Origin: Marinobacter sp. LV10R510-11A
Lineage (GTDB): Bacteria > Pseudomonadota > Gammaproteobacteria > Pseudomonadales > Oleiphilaceae
Assembly: GCF_900215155.1 (NCBI RefSeq)
Contig: NZ_LT907980.1
Location: 2,294,001-2,358,000, forward strand
DNA length: 64,000 bases
Direction of reading: 5' to 3'
The notes beneath the pieces were generated by a model, which did not search any database, was not told where the DNA came from, and worked only from the letters and a program-made list of their open reading frames with translations. Shown here one piece after another: positions 1 to 9,629 of this stretch. How positions within the stretch are numbered: position 1 is the first letter of the stretch; each line of letters starts with the position of its first letter. The translations under genes were made by a program, and so were the position numbers.

Positions 1-369
1 AACTTTGGCACGCTGCTCGCTCCGGCGCTGAAGGCCGCAGAAAGGTTGGGGGCGACGGTGGCCGATATGCGTTTCGTTAAGCCGCTCGATGAGGCCCTGA
101 TCCTTGAGCTGGCAGAACAGCACGAGCTTCTAGTAACCCTGGAAGAGAACGCCATTGCCGGTGGTGCGGGCAGTGCCGTCACCGAATGCCTGAACCGCCA
201 GGAAGTGTCCATGCCGGTGCTTCAACTTGGGTTGCCGGACACCTTTATTGATCACGGCAAACACGAAGAACTGCTCAAAGACTGCGGGCTGAATGCTGAT
301 GGCATATTCTCTGCCATCAGCACTCGAATGGAGCGGCTACAGCATCAGCGACTGAAAGCGGTCAAATAA
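1..369 (+). CDS. dxs: 1-deoxy-D-xylulose-5-phosphate synthase, C-terminal part (5' truncated)
   Basis: The reading frame is open from base 1, so the gene starts to the left of the window. About 122 C-terminal residues are visible. They match the last domain (transketolase C-terminal type) of DXS, which condenses pyruvate and glyceraldehyde 3-phosphate with thiamine diphosphate in the first step of the MEP isoprenoid pathway. Recognisable segments are [29 protein letters not shown] and [11 protein letters not shown], all typical of DXS. The gene converges on ribA with only 8 bases between the stop codons, and I see no terminator hairpin there. The N-terminal thiamine-binding domain is outside the window. 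Confidence 0.95.
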   Translation, partial: NFGTLLAPALKAAERLGATVADMRFVKPLDEALILELAEQHELLVTLEENAIAGGAGSAVTECLNRQEVSMPVLQLGLPDTFIDHGKHEELLKDCGLNADGIFSAISTRMERLQHQRLKAVK

Positions 370-377
370 AACGTCCC

Positions 378-992
378 TTAACCCTGGAGATCATCGTCCT
401 GATGGCTCTCCAGCCAATGTCCGAGCTTGCTCTGCTTGGTATTCAGATAGTGCTCGTTATGGGGGTTTCGGCCCACGTTCAGGGGAACCCGCTCGGTGAT
501 CTCGATACCGTATGAGGTCAGAGCATTCACCTTACGGGGATTGTTTGTCATCAGGCGCAAGCTTTTGATATCCAAGTGCTCCAGCATATCTTTACACATG
601 CTGTAATCACGTAGATCCGCCGCAAAACCAAGTCGCTCGTTTGCCTCCACGGTATCCGCCCCCTGGTCCTGCAGATTGTACGCACGGATCTTGTTGAGCA
701 AACCAATACCGCGACCTTCCTGGCGCAGGTACATCAGAACGCCTCGCCCTTCACGGGCAATGCTGCGCAATGCCTCTTCTAGCTGGTAACCACAATCGCA
801 ACGCATGCTGTATAGCGCATCGCCGGTCAGGCATTCGGAGTGCGTTCGAGCCAGCATGGGTTCGTCACCATCCAGCGATCCCAGGGTCAGAGCAACATGC
901 TCCTTTCCCGTGTCCAGCTCTTCAAAGCCGTGCATGTCGAATACCCCGAAAGGGGTCGGCAACCGGCAAGATTCGATGTAACGAACAGCCAC
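378..992 (-). CDS. ribA: GTP cyclohydrolase II
   Basis: A protein of 204 residues, the usual length for RibA. It opens GTP and releases formate and pyrophosphate in the first step of riboflavin synthesis. The zinc ligands are visible in [18 protein letters not shown] (Cys54, Cys65, Cys67), followed by the catalytic RQEGRGIGL stretch and the conserved C-terminal TNNPRKV and [11 protein letters not shown] blocks. I chose the GTG at 992 because AGGA lies about seven bases upstream and the protein then aligns with E. coli RibA. The frame stays open upstream to 1049, but the extra 19 residues look unlike the family. It stands alone rather than fused to a RibB domain. Confidence 0.95.
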   Translation of the reverse strand: MAVRYIESCRLPTPFGVFDMHGFEELDTGKEHVALTLGSLDGDEPMLARTHSECLTGDALYSMRCDCGYQLEEALRSIAREGRGVLMYLRQEGRGIGLLNKIRAYNLQDQGADTVEANERLGFAADLRDYSMCKDMLEHLDIKSLRLMTNNPRKVNALTSYGIEITERVPLNVGRNPHNEHYLNTKQSKLGHWLESHQDDDLQG

Positions 993-1064
993 AATGTTTC
1001 CTCGTGGTTCAGTAAATCGGGGCGCGCATTCTACCATGGGCCGGGGCACTGTGCAGATCCGTTA

Positions 1065-1547
1065 TTACGGGTTGCCGGCCATCCAATGTCCGCTGCGACC
1101 ACCCTTTTTCTCCAGTAGACGCACGCCACCGATCTCCATACCCTTGTCGACAGCTTTGCACATGTCATACAGCGTAAGCGCTGCCACACTCGCTGCAGTC
1201 AACGCTTCCATTTCGACACCTGTCTGGCCCGAAAGCTTGCAGCGGGTCAATATGTGCACCGATGCGCCATCAGCCCCCGGGGTGAGCTCTACCTTCACCG
1301 AGGTGAGATTTAGGGAGTGACACAATGGAATTAGATCGTGTGTTCTTTTGGCCGCCATAATCCCAGCAATACGGGCAACAGCCAGCACATCACCCTTTGG
1401 GTGCTCCCCTTCGGTGATCATCCTGAGGGTCTCCCCGTTCATGTGAATCCTTGCTTCGGCACGGGCTTCTCGCTCTGTTACGGCTTTGTCCGTTACGTCG
1501 ACCATTCGGGCTTCGCCCTTGTCATCAAGATGTGTCAATTTACTCAC
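1065..1547 (-). CDS. moaC: Cyclic pyranopterin monophosphate synthase
   Basis: A protein of 160 residues, full length for MoaC. With MoaA it converts GTP to cyclic pyranopterin monophosphate, the first intermediate of molybdenum cofactor synthesis. The sequence follows E. coli MoaC closely: [15 protein letters not shown] at the start, then [29 protein letters not shown] with the active-site region, and [26 protein letters not shown]. The start is a GTG with GGGAGA upstream. It sits alone here, without moaA, moaB, moaD or moaE as neighbours. Confidence 0.96.
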   Translation of the reverse strand: MSKLTHLDDKGEARMVDVTDKAVTEREARAEARIHMNGETLRMITEGEHPKGDVLAVARIAGIMAAKRTHDLIPLCHSLNLTSVKVELTPGADGASVHILTRCKLSGQTGVEMEALTAASVAALTLYDMCKAVDKGMEIGGVRLLEKKGGRSGHWMAGNP

Positions 1548-1625
1548 TGTGTCTCCCGGGGTTCAGATTCAACATAGGGTTAAATACGGGGCGTTTTAAA
1601 TAAGGATCAAAGCGACGAATTATAA

Positions 1626-2609
1626 TCAGCTTTGTGGCCACCAGTAACGAATACCAGCCACGCCCTGACCGCCCGCCTGCTGCACCTCATCAAGATCAGC
1701 TAACCCCAACCCGCCTAGCCCAAAAACCGGGATCGGCGCATGGGAAACCAGATCGCGGAATTCCGCCCACCCCATAACTGGAGCCTCAGGATGGGTAGCC
1801 GTCGGCTTTACCGGGCCCAAGGTCACATAATCCGCTCCAATGGCGACCGCATGATCTATCTCGCGGGCATTGTGGCAGGAAACCCCCAACCAAACCCCAT
1901 CTGGCACAGGTCTCGCATCCAACTTTTCGGCCTCACGCCAGGGCAAATGCAGCCCCGCAGCATCCGGGTTGCCATCAAAAACTCCAGACGACCCATGAAG
2001 CATAAGGCCGGCACCGGCCGCCTCACAAACGTATAGCGCAGACTCAGCCAAGCAATCATAATCCTCTGCGGCCAACCCCGGCGCCCGCAGCAGTACCAAC
2101 CTGGCGCGATCACTCGCTGGCAACTTGGCAAGTGCCTTATGCAGCTGCTGTAGGCCGGCATCACCCGTGCGCACATGGCCGGTTATAGCCAGCAAGAATG
2201 GCAACTGCAGCGCCCGGATAATGGGCCGGTTAGCCGCAGGAAAGTCTTCGTCCCGCAGACGGTTTGGGTTCACCCAGTCTATGGACTGCCCTTCACGACC
2301 ATGGGGTTCACCTTGGGCCTGCTCCGTTCTCCAAACATCCAGAAACACTCGCTTGTCGCCGTAATCGTGGCGAATACCAATCATTGGATGCAAACTGTCC
2401 AACGGGATATGTAACCCGGTTTCCTCGGCAATCTCACGAACCAGCGCAGCCTGTACCGTTTCTTCCGGCTCAACCTTACCGCCGGGAAACTCCAGCAAGC
2501 CACCCTGGTGAACATAGTCGGGCCGGCGGGCGATAAGCACTCGCCCTTCCCGAATAATAACGCCGACTGCTACATGCACTTCCTGAACATCCGCTTCTGC
2601 TCTGGTCAT
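1626..2609 (-). CDS. Nudix hydrolase (MutT-type) fused to a thiamine-phosphate-synthase-like domain
   Basis: A two-domain protein of 327 residues. Residues 10-135 are a MutT-type Nudix domain with an intact Nudix box (Gly44, Glu50, Arg58-Glu59, Glu62-Glu63, Gly65), which fits removal of oxidised dGTP from the nucleotide pool. Residues from about 150 to the end resemble ThiE/TenI TIM barrels, with GVSCHNAREIDHAVAIGADY, LGPVKPTATHP and VFGLGGL. Whether the second domain makes thiamine phosphate or has another role cannot be read from sequence. This fusion is known in pseudomonads next to argJ. The start codon lies directly after the argJ stop (TAAGCATG), so the two are probably translated together. 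Confidence 0.9.
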   Translation of the reverse strand: MTRAEADVQEVHVAVGVIIREGRVLIARRPDYVHQGGLLEFPGGKVEPEETVQAALVREIAEETGLHIPLDSLHPMIGIRHDYGDKRVFLDVWRTEQAQGEPHGREGQSIDWVNPNRLRDEDFPAANRPIIRALQLPFLLAITGHVRTGDAGLQQLHKALAKLPASDRARLVLLRAPGLAAEDYDCLAESALYVCEAAGAGLMLHGSSGVFDGNPDAAGLHLPWREAEKLDARPVPDGVWLGVSCHNAREIDHAVAIGADYVTLGPVKPTATHPEAPVMGWAEFRDLVSHAPIPVFGLGGLGLADLDEVQQAGGQGVAGIRYWWPQS

Positions 2610-2611
2610 GC

Positions 2612-3829
2612 TTAGCTACGGTAGTCGGCGTTAATGGTTACGTAGTCATGGGAAAAATCGCAGGTCCAAACTGTTTCGCTGACATTTCCCCGTTTAAGGT
2701 CAATGCCAATGGTGATCTCTTCCTGATCCATAACCGCCTGCCCGCGCTCCTCAGAATAATCCTCCGCTCGACCGCCATCCCGCACGAGGCATACGTTCCC
2801 GAGGAAGATTTCCAGGGCATTAACGTCCAAATCTGCAACGCCGGCCCGGCCGACCGCTGCCAAAATCCGCCCCCAGTTGGCATCCGATGCAAACAACGCG
2901 GTTTTCACCAGTGGCGAGTGCGCAACTGTATAAGCCACATCCAACGCCTCTTGCTGAGCCGCAGCACCGCTAACATGAATGGTGACAAACTTGGTTGCAC
3001 CTTCGCCATCACGCACAATGGCGTGCGCGAGATTCAGATAAATTTCTTTTAACGCATCCCGAAGCACCGGCAAGTGCGGGCTGTCCAGAGTAATTTCCGG
3101 CCCGTCATACTGGCCACTGGCTATCAACGTGCAGGCATCGTTGGTGGAGGTGTCCCCATCGATAGTAATGCGGTTAAACGACTGTTCCCCAAGCTCTGAT
3201 GCCAGTGCCTGGAGCGCGTCTGGCGCAATACAGGCGTCGGTGGCAATAAAACCCAGCATAGTAGCCATGTTGGGTCGAATCATGCCCGCGCCCTTACTGA
3301 TGCCGGAAATAGCGACTATGTGACCACCTAGATCGATCCGCGCTGTGGCGCCCTTTGGGCGGGTGTCGGTTGTCATGATGCCGCTGGCTGCTTCCGCCCA
3401 GCGGTTGTCCCCAGTGCTAGCCAGGGCCGACGGCAGTGCATTTACGATTTTTTGCACCGGCAACGGCTCACCAATCACCCCCGTTGAGAACGGCAGCACC
3501 TCGGCGGCACTCACGCCGGCTTGCTGTGCCAGCGCTTGGCAGCAAGCAAGAGCGTCTTCCACGCCGCGCGCGCCCGTGCCCGCGTTGGCATTTCCAGTAT
3601 TGATCAAAAGGTAACGCGGCGCTTTCTCCGCCAGGTGCCTACGGCTCAAGGTGACCGGCGCAGCGCAGAACTGGTTGCGGGTAAACAGACCGGCAGCCCG
3701 GCTACCCGGTGCTAGCTCAAACACCACTATATCGTTGCGCCCGGGTTTTTTAATGCCGGCGCTGGCAATGCCCAGTTTAACACCCGCTACTGGGAAAAAT
3801 TCGGGTAAGGTTCCGGGTCCGACCGCCAT
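2612..3829 (-). CDS. argJ: Bifunctional glutamate N-acetyltransferase / amino-acid N-acetyltransferase
   Basis: A protein of 405 residues, full length for ArgJ. It moves the acetyl group from N-acetylornithine to glutamate (arginine synthesis cycle). Whether it also uses acetyl-CoA for the first step is typical of some ArgJ proteins but cannot be seen here. The precursor is expected to cut itself before the nucleophile Thr190 in NMATMLGFIATDA, and that site is intact. Other family blocks are NTGNANAGTG, FSTGVIGE and GDTSTNDAC. AGGAGTGG precedes the ATG. It heads a pair with the Nudix/ThiE-like gene and follows the secA terminator, so it needs its own promoter in 3830-3880, where I see only AT-rich sequence. 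Confidence 0.95.
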   Translation of the reverse strand: MAVGPGTLPEFFPVAGVKLGIASAGIKKPGRNDIVVFELAPGSRAAGLFTRNQFCAAPVTLSRRHLAEKAPRYLLINTGNANAGTGARGVEDALACCQALAQQAGVSAAEVLPFSTGVIGEPLPVQKIVNALPSALASTGDNRWAEAASGIMTTDTRPKGATARIDLGGHIVAISGISKGAGMIRPNMATMLGFIATDACIAPDALQALASELGEQSFNRITIDGDTSTNDACTLIASGQYDGPEITLDSPHLPVLRDALKEIYLNLAHAIVRDGEGATKFVTIHVSGAAAQQEALDVAYTVAHSPLVKTALFASDANWGRILAAVGRAGVADLDVNALEIFLGNVCLVRDGGRAEDYSEERGQAVMDQEEITIGIDLKRGNVSETVWTCDFSHDYVTINADYRS

Positions 3830-3875
3830 CCTGCCACTCCTTTTGATGCTGTTTCTAATATAAATATGTCTTAAA

Positions 3876-3917
3876 ACGAAAAACCCGCAGCCTGCCAGTC
3901 AACTGGTCGATTGCGGG
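3876..3917 (-). terminator. Rho-independent terminator of secA
   Basis: Read on the minus strand, CCCGCA (3912-3917) pairs with TGCGGG (3884-3889) across a loop of about 22 bases that can fold further, and is followed by TTTTTCGTTTT. It lies 37 bases after the secA stop codon. Confidence 0.75.
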
Positions 3918-3953
3918 CTCCTCCATTCTTTACTTTCTGTCAGCGCGGCGGAG

Positions 3954-6701
3954 TTAGCTCACCTTTCCACAACACTGCTTGAACTTTTTGCCAGATCCGC
4001 ATGGGCAGGGCTCGTTTCGGCCCACCTTGCGCTCTTGTCGCACGAAGGTTTCGGGAGTCGTTTGCCGCGAATCGCCGGCGCCACCACCATTCCCTCTTCC
4101 GCCTTCGCTCTGGGTAACACTGGTCTCATCATGACGCAGGCGTGCCTTGGCAAGCTCCTGTTCAAGCTCCTCTTTACGACGACGTTCAACCTCTTCCAAC
4201 TCTTCGCGGCTCTGCACACGAACATGGCAAAGAACACGGGCTACATCTCGCTTCATGGTTTCAAGCATGGTTTCAAACATGCTAAACGCTTCACGCTTAA
4301 ATTCCTGCTTGGGGTTCTTCTGGGCGTAGCCGCGCAGATGGATACCACGGCGCAGGTGATCCATGTTTGAGAGGTGTTCTTTCCATAGCGTATCCAGAAC
4401 CTGCAGGAACACCTGCTTCTCGAATTTGCGCATGGATTCAGCGCCGGCAACCTCTTCTTTGGCTCGGTAAGCTGCCACAATTTCGTCCAGAATTTTCTGG
4501 CGCAGGTTGTCTTCGAAAAGCTTTTTATCTTCTTCCAGCCAGGCCTGAACTGGCAGGTCGATTGACATTTCCGATTGCAGCTGAGTTTCAAGGCCACCCA
4601 CGTCCCACTGCTCGGGCATGCTCTGGGGTGGAATATGCTCGCTAATCAACACATCAACGACGTCCTCACGGATGGTGTTAACCATCTCAGAGACATCCTC
4701 AGACGACATAACTTCGTTACGCTGGTCGTAAATGACCGTGCGCTGATCGTTGGCTACGTCATCGTACTCAAGCAGCGTTTTACGCATGTCGAAGTTACGG
4801 CCTTCAACCTTTCGCTGGGATTTTTCAATGGCGTTCGTGACCATGCGATGCTCAATGGCCTCGCCCTTCTTCATGCCCATCGCCTGCATCAGGCTCTTAA
4901 CCTTATCCGGCGCAAAGATGCGCATCAGATTATCTTCCAGGGACAGAAAGAAACGGGAAGAACCTGGGTCACCCTGTCGCCCGGCACGGCCGCGCAACTG
5001 GTTATCTATACGGCGGGACTCATGGCGCTCGGTGCCCACAATGTGCAGGCCGCCGGCGTCCAACACCTGATTATGCCGCTCGGTCCATTCGGCTTTGAGG
5101 CGCGCAGCTTCCTCTTCCGTCGCAGAGCCCATGGCATCGGCTTCGTGCTCCCAGTTACCGCCCAATACAATATCTGTACCTCGGCCAGCCATATTAGTGG
5201 CGATGGTCACAGCACCCGGGCGGCCTGCCTGGGCAATAATCTGCGCTTCTGACTCATGCTGTTTAGCGTTAAGGATTTTGTGCTCAATGCGCGCCTTTTT
5301 CAGAAGCATAGAGAGCAGCTCAGAGGCCTCAATAGAAGCGGTACCCACCAGGATGGGCCTGCCTTCGCCCGTGACATCCTTGATCTCATCAATGATGGCG
5401 TGGAATTTCTCATCCTGGGTCAGGTAAACAAGATCGTTGTAATCAATTCGCTGGATTGGCTTGTTGGGCGGTATAACCACCACATCAAGGCCGTAGATTT
5501 GGCGGAACTCGAAGGCCTCCGTATCAGCGGTACCCGTCATACCTGCTAGCTTGTCGTAAAGCCGGAAGTAGTTCTGGAATGTGGTTGAAGCCAGGGTCTG
5601 GCTCTCAGCCTGAATCGTCAGGCCTTCTTTGGCCTCCATTGCCTGGTGCAGGCCTTCACTCCAGCGCCGGCCTGGCATGGTACGGCCTGTGTGTTCGTCA
5701 ACAATGACAACTTGGTCGCCCTGAACAATGTAATCCACATCTTTTTGGAATAAATGGTGAGCACGGAGCGCTGAGTGCACGTGGTGCAGCAGGCTAAGGT
5801 TGGCGGCCGAGTAGAGGCTCTCACCTTCTCGCAGCAGTTCGCGGCTTAATAGCAGCTCTTCAACTCTTTCATGACCCGCCTCAGTCAGCTCAACTTGGCG
5901 CGATTTTTCATCAATGGTGAAATCGCCAGAGGGCTCGCCCTCTTCGCTTTCCTCACCCTGCTCCAAGCTTGGGATCAATTCATTAATGGCCAAGTACGCT
6001 TTAGAGCTGTCTTCTGTGGCACCCGAAATAATCAGTGGCGTACGTGCTTCATCGATAAGAATGGAGTCGACTTCGTCCACAATCGCGTAGTAGAGGCCAC
6101 GCTGCACCTTGTCGTCAGTGCTGAATGCCATGTTATCGCGCAGATAATCAAAGCCGAATTCGTTGTTGGTACCGTAAGTGATGTCCGCCTGGTAAGCAGC
6201 GCGCTTGTCTTCCGGCGGTTGGCCGGCAACGATGACACCTACCTGCAACCCAAGGAAGCTATAGAGCTTACCCATCCAATCCGCGTCGCGGCTGGCTAGG
6301 TAATCGTTCACGGTTATAACGTGTACGCCCTTGCTAGGCAGGGCGTTGAGATACACAGCAACGGTTGCGACCAGTGTTTTACCCTCACCGGTCTTCATCT
6401 CCGCAATCCGACCCTCGTGCAGGGTGATACCGCCAACCAGCTGTACATCGTAGTGGCGCATGCCCATAACGCGGCGCCCTGCTTCACGAACCGTCGCAAA
6501 AGCCTCAGGCAGCAGTGCATCTAGACTCTCGCCTTCATCGAGCCGGCGACGGAACTCGGCCGTTTTGCCCTGCAACTCGGTGTCCGCTAGATTGCCAAAC
6601 TGCTCTTCAAGCTCATTAACACGCAAGGCCCACTTGCGCATTCTCTTGATTTCCCTGGCATTTTTACTGCCGAACATCTTGGTTGCAAACTTTGAGAACA
6701 T
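3954..6701 (-). CDS. secA: Protein translocase subunit SecA
   Basis: A protein of 915 residues, full length for SecA. This peripheral ATPase drives unfolded preproteins through SecYEG. The Walker A motif is GEGKT at 105-109 and the DEVD box follows near residue 212 ([17 protein letters not shown]). The second nucleotide-binding half carries [14 protein letters not shown] and [28 protein letters not shown]. The C-terminus ends in a zinc-binding SecB-interaction tail, [13 protein letters not shown]. No secM lies upstream; the neighbour is an M23 peptidase in the same direction, separated by 179 bases that hold a candidate promoter. A terminator follows the gene. Confidence 0.98.
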   Translation of the reverse strand: MFSKFATKMFGSKNAREIKRMRKWALRVNELEEQFGNLADTELQGKTAEFRRRLDEGESLDALLPEAFATVREAGRRVMGMRHYDVQLVGGITLHEGRIAEMKTGEGKTLVATVAVYLNALPSKGVHVITVNDYLASRDADWMGKLYSFLGLQVGVIVAGQPPEDKRAAYQADITYGTNNEFGFDYLRDNMAFSTDDKVQRGLYYAIVDEVDSILIDEARTPLIISGATEDSSKAYLAINELIPSLEQGEESEEGEPSGDFTIDEKSRQVELTEAGHERVEELLLSRELLREGESLYSAANLSLLHHVHSALRAHHLFQKDVDYIVQGDQVVIVDEHTGRTMPGRRWSEGLHQAMEAKEGLTIQAESQTLASTTFQNYFRLYDKLAGMTGTADTEAFEFRQIYGLDVVVIPPNKPIQRIDYNDLVYLTQDEKFHAIIDEIKDVTGEGRPILVGTASIEASELLSMLLKKARIEHKILNAKQHESEAQIIAQAGRPGAVTIATNMAGRGTDIVLGGNWEHEADAMGSATEEEAARLKAEWTERHNQVLDAGGLHIVGTERHESRRIDNQLRGRAGRQGDPGSSRFFLSLEDNLMRIFAPDKVKSLMQAMGMKKGEAIEHRMVTNAIEKSQRKVEGRNFDMRKTLLEYDDVANDQRTVIYDQRNEVMSSEDVSEMVNTIREDVVDVLISEHIPPQSMPEQWDVGGLETQLQSEMSIDLPVQAWLEEDKKLFEDNLRQKILDEIVAAYRAKEEVAGAESMRKFEKQVFLQVLDTLWKEHLSNMDHLRRGIHLRGYAQKNPKQEFKREAFSMFETMLETMKRDVARVLCHVRVQSREELEEVERRRKEELEQELAKARLRHDETSVTQSEGGRGNGGGAGDSRQTTPETFVRQERKVGRNEPCPCGSGKKFKQCCGKVS

Positions 6702-6738
6702 AGACCACTGCTTCTTTGATTAAACGGAGGAAGCCGAC

Positions 6739-6766
6739 ATTCTAACCTTATTTCGCGGTAGGGCAA
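6739..6766 (-). promoter_or_regulatory. Candidate sigma-70 promoter of secA
   Basis: On the minus strand TTGCCC (6761-6766) and TAGAAT (6739-6744) are 16 bases apart, and the -10 lies about 37 bases before the secA start codon. The match is good by eye; no experimental support is visible. Confidence 0.5.
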
Positions 6767-6880
6767 AAGGTAGGGCTCACATAGCCGGTGTTCAGGGGCT
6801 ATCCTGTGCCAAATACCGGGAGCTAACGAACTTAATGGCGTTGGTGGGGACTGGGGCAAACGTCAGGCAGAACCTGAAAA

Positions 6881-7816
6881 TTATCGACTTGCCCTTTTAA
6901 TGTACGTTTCGGGATTCTCGGTTTTGCTGTTACGAATGACTTCAAAGTGTACATGGGGCCCGGTAGAGCGGCCGGTACTTCCCATAAGCGCCAGCACTTG
7001 GCCCTTCTGAATAACATCGCCAACCCTAACCTTGACCGTCTTGCAGTGCGCGTAGCGGGTCACCAGGCCATCACCGTGGTCAACCTCAACCAGGTTGCCG
7101 TAACCGTTACGCTCGCTTGCATACGTTACTACGCCGCCCGCAACAGAAATAATATCGCTGCCGTCTTTGCCTGCAAGATCCACTCCCGCGTGCCAAGTAC
7201 GCTTTCCGGTAAACGGGTCAGACCGATATCCATAGCGCGAAGACAACCAGCCCCACGTAATCGGGCGACCTTCGAGATACAGCTCATCTTCCAGTTTTTG
7301 GCGAGAAGAAACCTGATCCAGCAGCCGCAATTGCTGCTCACGATCCAGCATCTTGCGTTCCAGCTCATCGATCATCCGGGTGAGCTCAGGCGCCGAGAAG
7401 GAATCCGCAGGAAGCGCGTCTTCAGGGCCACCAACCGCCGCCGGTTGGTTGAAATCGAATTCATCACTGGCAACCAAGCCGGATTCCACAAAACGCTGGC
7501 CCAACGCATCAAGCCGCAAAAGACGACCCTGAATCTGGCCAAGACGCAGTGTCAGTGCATCTACCTGGTACTGAACGTTCTGCTGTAGCCCGGCCAGTTC
7601 CGTCTTTTGTTCATTTAGCTTGCTTCGCCATTCTGCTACGAGTTCAGAATCCGAAGGTTCACGGGCATCCGCTTGGCTTACCGCTACGCTGTATCCAGCC
7701 CAGCCTGCAGCAACAATTAATGCTGCCGCCGCAAACGCTAGGGTAAAAGCAACCGTGCCATTTAGCGCCAGCACACGGGATTTCCCATGGTTTTTACCAA
7801 CAAGAATGATATTCAT
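6881..7816 (-). CDS. M23 family metallopeptidase (LytM-type), membrane anchored
   Basis: A protein of 311 residues from the ATG at 7816. An in-frame ATG at 7834 would add six residues; I prefer 7816 because homologues begin MNII and GAAGA lies just upstream. One membrane segment (about residues 18-43 of this start) is followed by a coiled-coil-like region rich in Leu, Gln and Glu, then a C-terminal peptidase M23 domain. The zinc ligand motifs HAGVDLAG and HVHFEV are present, with YAHCKTV between them, so an active endopeptidase is possible. The likely substrate is peptidoglycan cross-links in the periplasm. Its place between secA and the end of the dcw cluster is conserved in pseudomonads. 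Confidence 0.88.
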   Translation of the reverse strand: MNIILVGKNHGKSRVLALNGTVAFTLAFAAAALIVAAGWAGYSVAVSQADAREPSDSELVAEWRSKLNEQKTELAGLQQNVQYQVDALTLRLGQIQGRLLRLDALGQRFVESGLVASDEFDFNQPAAVGGPEDALPADSFSAPELTRMIDELERKMLDREQQLRLLDQVSSRQKLEDELYLEGRPITWGWLSSRYGYRSDPFTGKRTWHAGVDLAGKDGSDIISVAGGVVTYASERNGYGNLVEVDHGDGLVTRYAHCKTVKVRVGDVIQKGQVLALMGSTGRSTGPHVHFEVIRNSKTENPETYIKRASR

Positions 7817-8046
7817 ATTGTCTTCAGATTTCATAGATGAGCCGCAACCGTTTCCTGTAGTGTTGCAGCCCGGAATAATCCGAGCGGGTTTGCCATCCTT
7901 AGCAACAACTACGTACTGATAAATCGTAGCGCCCGGTAGACATACTCATTTACAACAAGGTAAAACAAGAGCATCACTGGCACTACGCACAAAACGTGCC
8001 GAAGTGTAACCAATCGTTATCGTGGCCGTCGAGAAGAAAACGTCTT

Positions 8047-8493
8047 ATGAAACGAAAAAATGAGCAAAGAATGACCTTCGACAACCTGGGAAGAACCCCA
8101 GTTTTGCGAGAACTGGTAGCAAAAGCCAACACCCACAGTATGGCAGAGGCACAGGTTATTTCCTCACTACCACCAGCGCTGGCACCGGGCACTCGGTTTG
8201 TTTGTTGCCTGGAGGGGGAACTTACCTTATCGGCAGAAAATGCAGGAAAAGCCAGTCAGATTCGTTTCCGCCAGCACGAGATCATGGAAAAATTACGCGA
8301 GAACGAGCTATTCCGATTTGTGTGGAAGCTCAAAGTAAAAGTGGTACCACCACGGTTTCATGAAAAACCGCCCGCGAAAAAAATTCCGCTTAGCAAAGAA
8401 AACGCCCGACTCCTCCAAGAGGAAGCCGGGCACACGAAGGATCAAAAACTACGCGAGGTTCTCGAAAAACTCGCAAGCCATGTCCGAGATTAA
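8047..8493 (+). CDS. dciA: DUF721 family protein, DciA-like helicase loader
   Basis: A small basic protein of 148 residues. The DUF721 core is seen in LRELVAKANTHSMAEAQVISSLPPALAPGTRFVCCLEGELTLSAENAGKASQIRFRQHEIMEKL, followed by a short Lys/Pro-rich tail. DciA proteins load or operate the replicative helicase DnaB in bacteria that lack DnaC. I set the start at 8047 because GAGAAG lies ten bases upstream; an earlier ATG at 7996 lacks a clear ribosome site. It is transcribed towards lpxC, with 11 bases between the two stop codons, and away from the M23 peptidase. The assignment rests on family resemblance and on conserved position; binding to DnaB is inferred. Confidence 0.78.
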   Translation: MKRKNEQRMTFDNLGRTPVLRELVAKANTHSMAEAQVISSLPPALAPGTRFVCCLEGELTLSAENAGKASQIRFRQHEIMEKLRENELFRFVWKLKVKVVPPRFHEKPPAKKIPLSKENARLLQEEAGHTKDQKLREVLEKLASHVRD

Positions 8494-8508
8494 GGCATCC
8501 CGCCTTAA
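8490..8508. terminator. Shared hairpin between dciA and lpxC ends
   Basis: A perfect inverted repeat with 7-bp arms (TTAAGGC / GCCTTAA) and a 5-base loop contains the stop codons of both convergent genes. There is no U-run on either strand, so it is at best a weak bidirectional terminator or a transcript-end protector. Confidence 0.35.
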
Positions 8509-9422
8509 ACCGGTACCGCCAGCACAGGCTTCATGTAGGAGATAGGCGCGGTTTCTTCATTGTCAAAGGTAACCACCTCCCATGCATCCTCTTCTGCCCT
8601 AAGCTTGCGCAGTAGCTTATTATTCAAATCGTGACCAGATTTGATACCACGGAACTCACCGATCAGGCTGTTGCCTAACAGGTATAGATCCCCGATTGCA
8701 TCCAGTACTTTGTGCTTAACGAACTCGTCCTCATAACGAAGACCGTCTTCGTTCAGGATTTTGTAGTCGTCTACCACAATGGCGTTATCTACACTGCCAC
8801 CCAGCGCCAGATTCATCGCCCGCAACTTTTCAATATCACGCATGAACCCGAAGGTTCTTGCGCGGCTAACTTCCTTCACGAAAGACGTGCTCGAAAAATC
8901 GACGGTCGCGGTTTGAGCACGGCCTTTGAACACAGGGTGATCAAAGTCGATGCTAAAGCTCACCTTGAAGCCTTCAAACGGCAGGAAGGTAGCCTTCTTA
9001 TCGCCTTCTTCAATGGTGACTTCCCGCTTGATGCGAATGAACCGCTTGGCAGCTTCCTGCTCGGCAATGCCGGCAGACTGCAACAAAAAGACGAATGGGC
9101 CGGCGGAGCCGTCCATGATCGGCACTTCAGCAGCGCTCAGTTCAACAAAGCAGTTATCGATACCGAGACCAGCCATGGCTGACAGCAGATGCTCAACTGT
9201 CGCCACACGGACACCGTCTTTTACCAGCGTCGTGGACAGCATGGTCTCACCCACATTTTCGGCGCAGGCACGAATCTCAACCGCAGGGTCAAGATCGGTA
9301 CGCCGGAAAATGATTCCCGAATCTACCGGAGCGGGCTTCAGGGTAAGGTAAACCTTTTCCCCCGAATGCAGCCCGATGCCGGTAGCACGGATCGTGTTTT
9401 TTAGTGTCCGTTGTTTGATCAT
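8505..9422 (-). CDS. lpxC: UDP-3-O-acyl-N-acetylglucosamine deacetylase
   Basis: A protein of 305 residues, the family length. This zinc amidase carries out the committed step of lipid A synthesis. The sequence starts [24 protein letters not shown] as in E. coli. Zinc and catalytic motifs are [16 protein letters not shown] (His78), [13 protein letters not shown] and KSGHDLNNK. The frame extends 12 codons further upstream to 9458, but these do not match the family. It closes the dcw cluster after ftsZ, across a 207-base gap that holds an inverted repeat, and so probably has a separate promoter. FtsH-mediated control of LpxC stability in enterics acts at the C-terminus; the tail here differs from E. 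coli. Confidence 0.97.
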   Translation of the reverse strand: MIKQRTLKNTIRATGIGLHSGEKVYLTLKPAPVDSGIIFRRTDLDPAVEIRACAENVGETMLSTTLVKDGVRVATVEHLLSAMAGLGIDNCFVELSAAEVPIMDGSAGPFVFLLQSAGIAEQEAAKRFIRIKREVTIEEGDKKATFLPFEGFKVSFSIDFDHPVFKGRAQTATVDFSSTSFVKEVSRARTFGFMRDIEKLRAMNLALGGSVDNAIVVDDYKILNEDGLRYEDEFVKHKVLDAIGDLYLLGNSLIGEFRGIKSGHDLNNKLLRKLRAEEDAWEVVTFDNEETAPISYMKPVLAVPV

Positions 9423-9513
9423 CGGTTCGTTATTCCGTAAAAAATTGCGATATTCCAAAAAAAACTTAAATACAGAATATCAAAAAATACGACTGAGTAC
9501 CATTTGCGCAACT

Positions 9514-9542
9514 CCATATTGCCTGAAATTCATGCAATATGG
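9514..9542. repeat. Perfect inverted repeat in the ftsZ-lpxC intergenic region
   Basis: Nine-base arms CCATATTGC and GCAATATGG are separated by 11 bases, centred about 105 bases upstream of the lpxC start codon. No U-run follows on the minus strand, so it does not look like the ftsZ terminator. It may be an operator or an mRNA hairpin in the lpxC leader. The rest of 9423-9629 is AT-rich; I see no promoter there that I would trust. Confidence 0.6.
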
Positions 9543-9629
9543 CCGTCGGCAGTCAGCGCATCGTTATCCGAATTCGTGATGTATCTTTACAGATATCTAC
9601 CCAAATCGGATGTCAATCGCACTAGATTA

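Noticed and set aside
6881-7816. The gene upstream of secA considered as a SecM-type arrest regulator
   Set aside because: It is a clear M23 peptidase with zinc motifs, is 311 residues long, and carries no arrest sequence at its end.
8047-8493. The Lys/Pro-rich tail of the dciA product considered as a separate small gene
   Set aside because: It is continuous with the DUF721 domain in one frame, with no internal start that has a ribosome site.
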